Source of the DNA: Planctomycetota bacterium
GTDB lineage: Bacteria > Planctomycetota > Planctomycetia > Pirellulales > Thermoguttaceae
DNA: 6,451 nucleotides
Direction: 5' to 3'
Assembly: GCA_021784975.1 (NCBI GenBank)
Contig: JAJYGU010000139.1
Coordinates: 1-6,451 of the forward strand
Each line of letters opens with the position of its first letter. Position 1 is the stretch's first letter. Below the pieces are notes generated by a model that saw nothing but the letters and a program-made list of their open reading frames with translations, was not told the origin of the DNA and ran no database searches. A program made the translations under genes and the position numbers. This document shows positions 5,342 through 6,451 of this stretch, one piece after another.

Positions 5342-6451
5342 ATGAATCGATGGCACAGGTGTGCGGTGGCGATCGCGGTCCTCTTGGCCCTCGCGGCGGA
5401 TGCCCTGGCGCAGCGGGCGCGGATGCACATCGGCTACGTCTACCCGGCCGGCGGGCAGCAGGGCTCGACCTTCGAGACCGTCGTGGCCGGGCAATTCCTG
5501 GGCGACGTGAGCCACGTCGAGGTCTCCGGTCAGGGCGTTTCAGCCACGGTCCGCGGAATGATCCGCCCCATGACGGGCAAGGAGCGCAACGAGCTGCGCG
5601 TCCAGATCGACGATCTGTTGGCTCGCAAGGCGGTTATCACCCACGATGCCAAGGCCCTGCAGCAGTTCCGAAGCTTCAAGTACGCCAAAAACATCAAGCA
5701 CGACACCACCTCCGAAGACAAGGAACTGGAAGAGCTCAAGGCGAAATACGCCCACGCCACCTGGACCGCCGCTGATGCGAAGCGGCTCCGCGAGCTTCGC
5801 ATGAAGCTGGCCAAGGGTTTCCGCCGGCCGGCCAATCCGGCCATCAGCGAATTGGCCGTCGTGCAGGTGACCATCGCGCCCGACGCCGGGCCCGGCACGC
5901 GCGAGTTGCGGATCGGCACGCGCACGGCGGTGTCGAATCCGCTGATCTTCTGCGTCGGCCAGTTGCCGGAGTTTTCGGAGGCTGCCACGAAAGAGATCAC
6001 GCAGCAGAAGAGCAGGATCGCCAAGACCGCCTTGGCGCCGAAGGGCCGTAAGATCGACCCAGGGATGCGAATCACCCTGCCCGCCGTGGTGAACGGCCAG
6101 ATTCTGCCCGGCCAGTTCCACCGCTACCGGTTCCATGCTTCCAAGGGGCAGCGGTTGGTGATGGCCGTGGCCGCGCGGCACTTGATCCCCTATATCGCTG
6201 ACGCCGTGCCCGGCTGGTTCCAGGCGACCTTGACCCTCTACGACGCCAAGGGCAAGGAACTGGCCTACGACGATGACTTCCGCTTCGACCCGGATCCCGT
6301 GCTCTACTATGAGATTCGCGAGGACGGCGAGTATTCCATTGAAATCAAAGACGCCATCTACCGTGGTCGGGAGGATTTCGTGTATCGCGTCACGGTGGGC
6401 GAAGTGCCGTTGATCACCAGCATCTTTCCCCTTGGCGGCCGGTCTGGAACC
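5342..6451 (+). CDS. Exported PPC-domain protein of the planctomycete DUF1501 cassette (partial, runs off the right edge)
   Basis: The first 370 codons are present with no stop before the window ends. Residues 1-24 are a Sec-like signal (MNRWHRC, a hydrophobic core, ADALAQ). Residues about 30-72 begin GYVYPAGGQQGSTFE, an IPT/TIG-like beta-sandwich opening typical of this group. A charged, probably helical part follows (about 78-160), then RRPANPAISELAVVQVTIAPDA (161-182), RELRIGT and SNPLIFCVGQLPEFSE (198-213). A pre-peptidase C-terminal (PPC) domain occupies about 248-353: LPAVVNGQILPGQFHRYRF, a YDAKGKELAYDDDF segment with an acidic cluster, DGEYSIEIKD and FVYRVTVGE. PPC modules are beta-sandwich accessory domains of secreted proteins. 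At 362-370 FPLGGRSGT repeats the pattern of the opening YPAGGQQGS, so a second unit starts at the edge. Such proteins are usually much longer. It is probably co-transcribed with the DUF1501 gene 92 bp upstream; its role is unknown, perhaps binding or adhesion at the cell surface. Confidence 0.85.
   Translation, partial: MNRWHRCAVAIAVLLALAADALAQRARMHIGYVYPAGGQQGSTFETVVAGQFLGDVSHVEVSGQGVSATVRGMIRPMTGKERNELRVQIDDLLARKAVITHDAKALQQFRSFKYAKNIKHDTTSEDKELEELKAKYAHATWTAADAKRLRELRMKLAKGFRRPANPAISELAVVQVTIAPDAGPGTRELRIGTRTAVSNPLIFCVGQLPEFSEAATKEITQQKSRIAKTALAPKGRKIDPGMRITLPAVVNGQILPGQFHRYRFHASKGQRLVMAVAARHLIPYIADAVPGWFQATLTLYDAKGKELAYDDDFRFDPDPVLYYEIREDGEYSIEIKDAIYRGREDFVYRVTVGEVPLITSIFPLGGRSGT

Noticed and set aside
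4994..5515. Minus-strand open frame of 173 codons crossing the palindrome
   Set aside because: Antisense to the DUF1501 end and the PPC start; the GRDARAP-type peptide comes from the repeat. It is typical of GC-rich shadow frames.
5257..5775. Plus-strand open frame of 172 codons starting MERGRPARPEFAGETPAL
   Set aside because: Its first part is a translation of the nested palindrome and the rest overlaps the PPC gene in another frame. The PPC frame has a signal peptide, a good ribosome binding site and family motifs; this one has none.
1..6451. CRISPR array, insertion sequence, defence system or integrase
   Set aside because: I saw no regularly spaced direct repeats, transposase or recombinase motifs, or defence-related domains in any plausible gene of the window.

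Overview
The window (about 6.45 kb, GC-rich, tightly packed) looks like a chromosomal segment from a planctomycete, probably of the Pirellulales/Planctomycetia type. This rests on gene content: a DUF1549+DUF1553 (PSD1-type) exported protein, a Tat-exported DUF1501 protein and a large exported pre-peptidase C-terminal (PPC) domain protein, encoded in a row on one strand. That trio is a hallmark paralogous cassette of planctomycetes and some relatives. No database search was possible, so family calls come from motif recognition.

Layout. Positions 57-1274 (minus) encode an exported seven-bladed-propeller-like protein resembling oligogalacturonate lyase (PL22). A 93-bp divergent intergenic region separates it from a small exported coiled-coil protein (1368-1964, plus) that carries an internal duplication. 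After 230 bp with no convincing gene come the DUF1549/DUF1553 protein (2195-3868), then after 16 bp the DUF1501 protein (3885-5249). After a further 92 bp comes a PPC-domain protein (5342 to beyond the right edge). The last gap holds the most striking non-coding structure of the window: a 21-bp-arm inverted repeat whose two arms are each a perfect small hairpin of their own (GCGGGCG-N3-CGCCCGC), resembling a REP-type mobile palindrome.

How the genes may work together. DUF1549/DUF1553 and DUF1501 are almost certainly co-transcribed and possibly translationally coupled; the PPC protein probably belongs to the same unit. All five products have export signals (Sec-like for four, Tat-like for DUF1501), so the locus encodes an envelope or periplasmic system. 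The biochemical role of the DUF1549/1553-DUF1501-PPC cassette is not established; carbohydrate or sulfated-glycan processing is often suggested because these genes sit near sulfatases and polysaccharide-active enzymes. The neighbouring PL22-like gene fits that idea but is divergently transcribed, so a functional link is inference. No tRNA, rRNA, CRISPR array, insertion sequence, integrase or factor-independent terminator with a U-tract was found. The window is mostly ordinary planctomycete accessory coding DNA. The parts most worth a second look are the nested palindrome, the duplicated coiled-coil protein and the exported lyase-like propeller.
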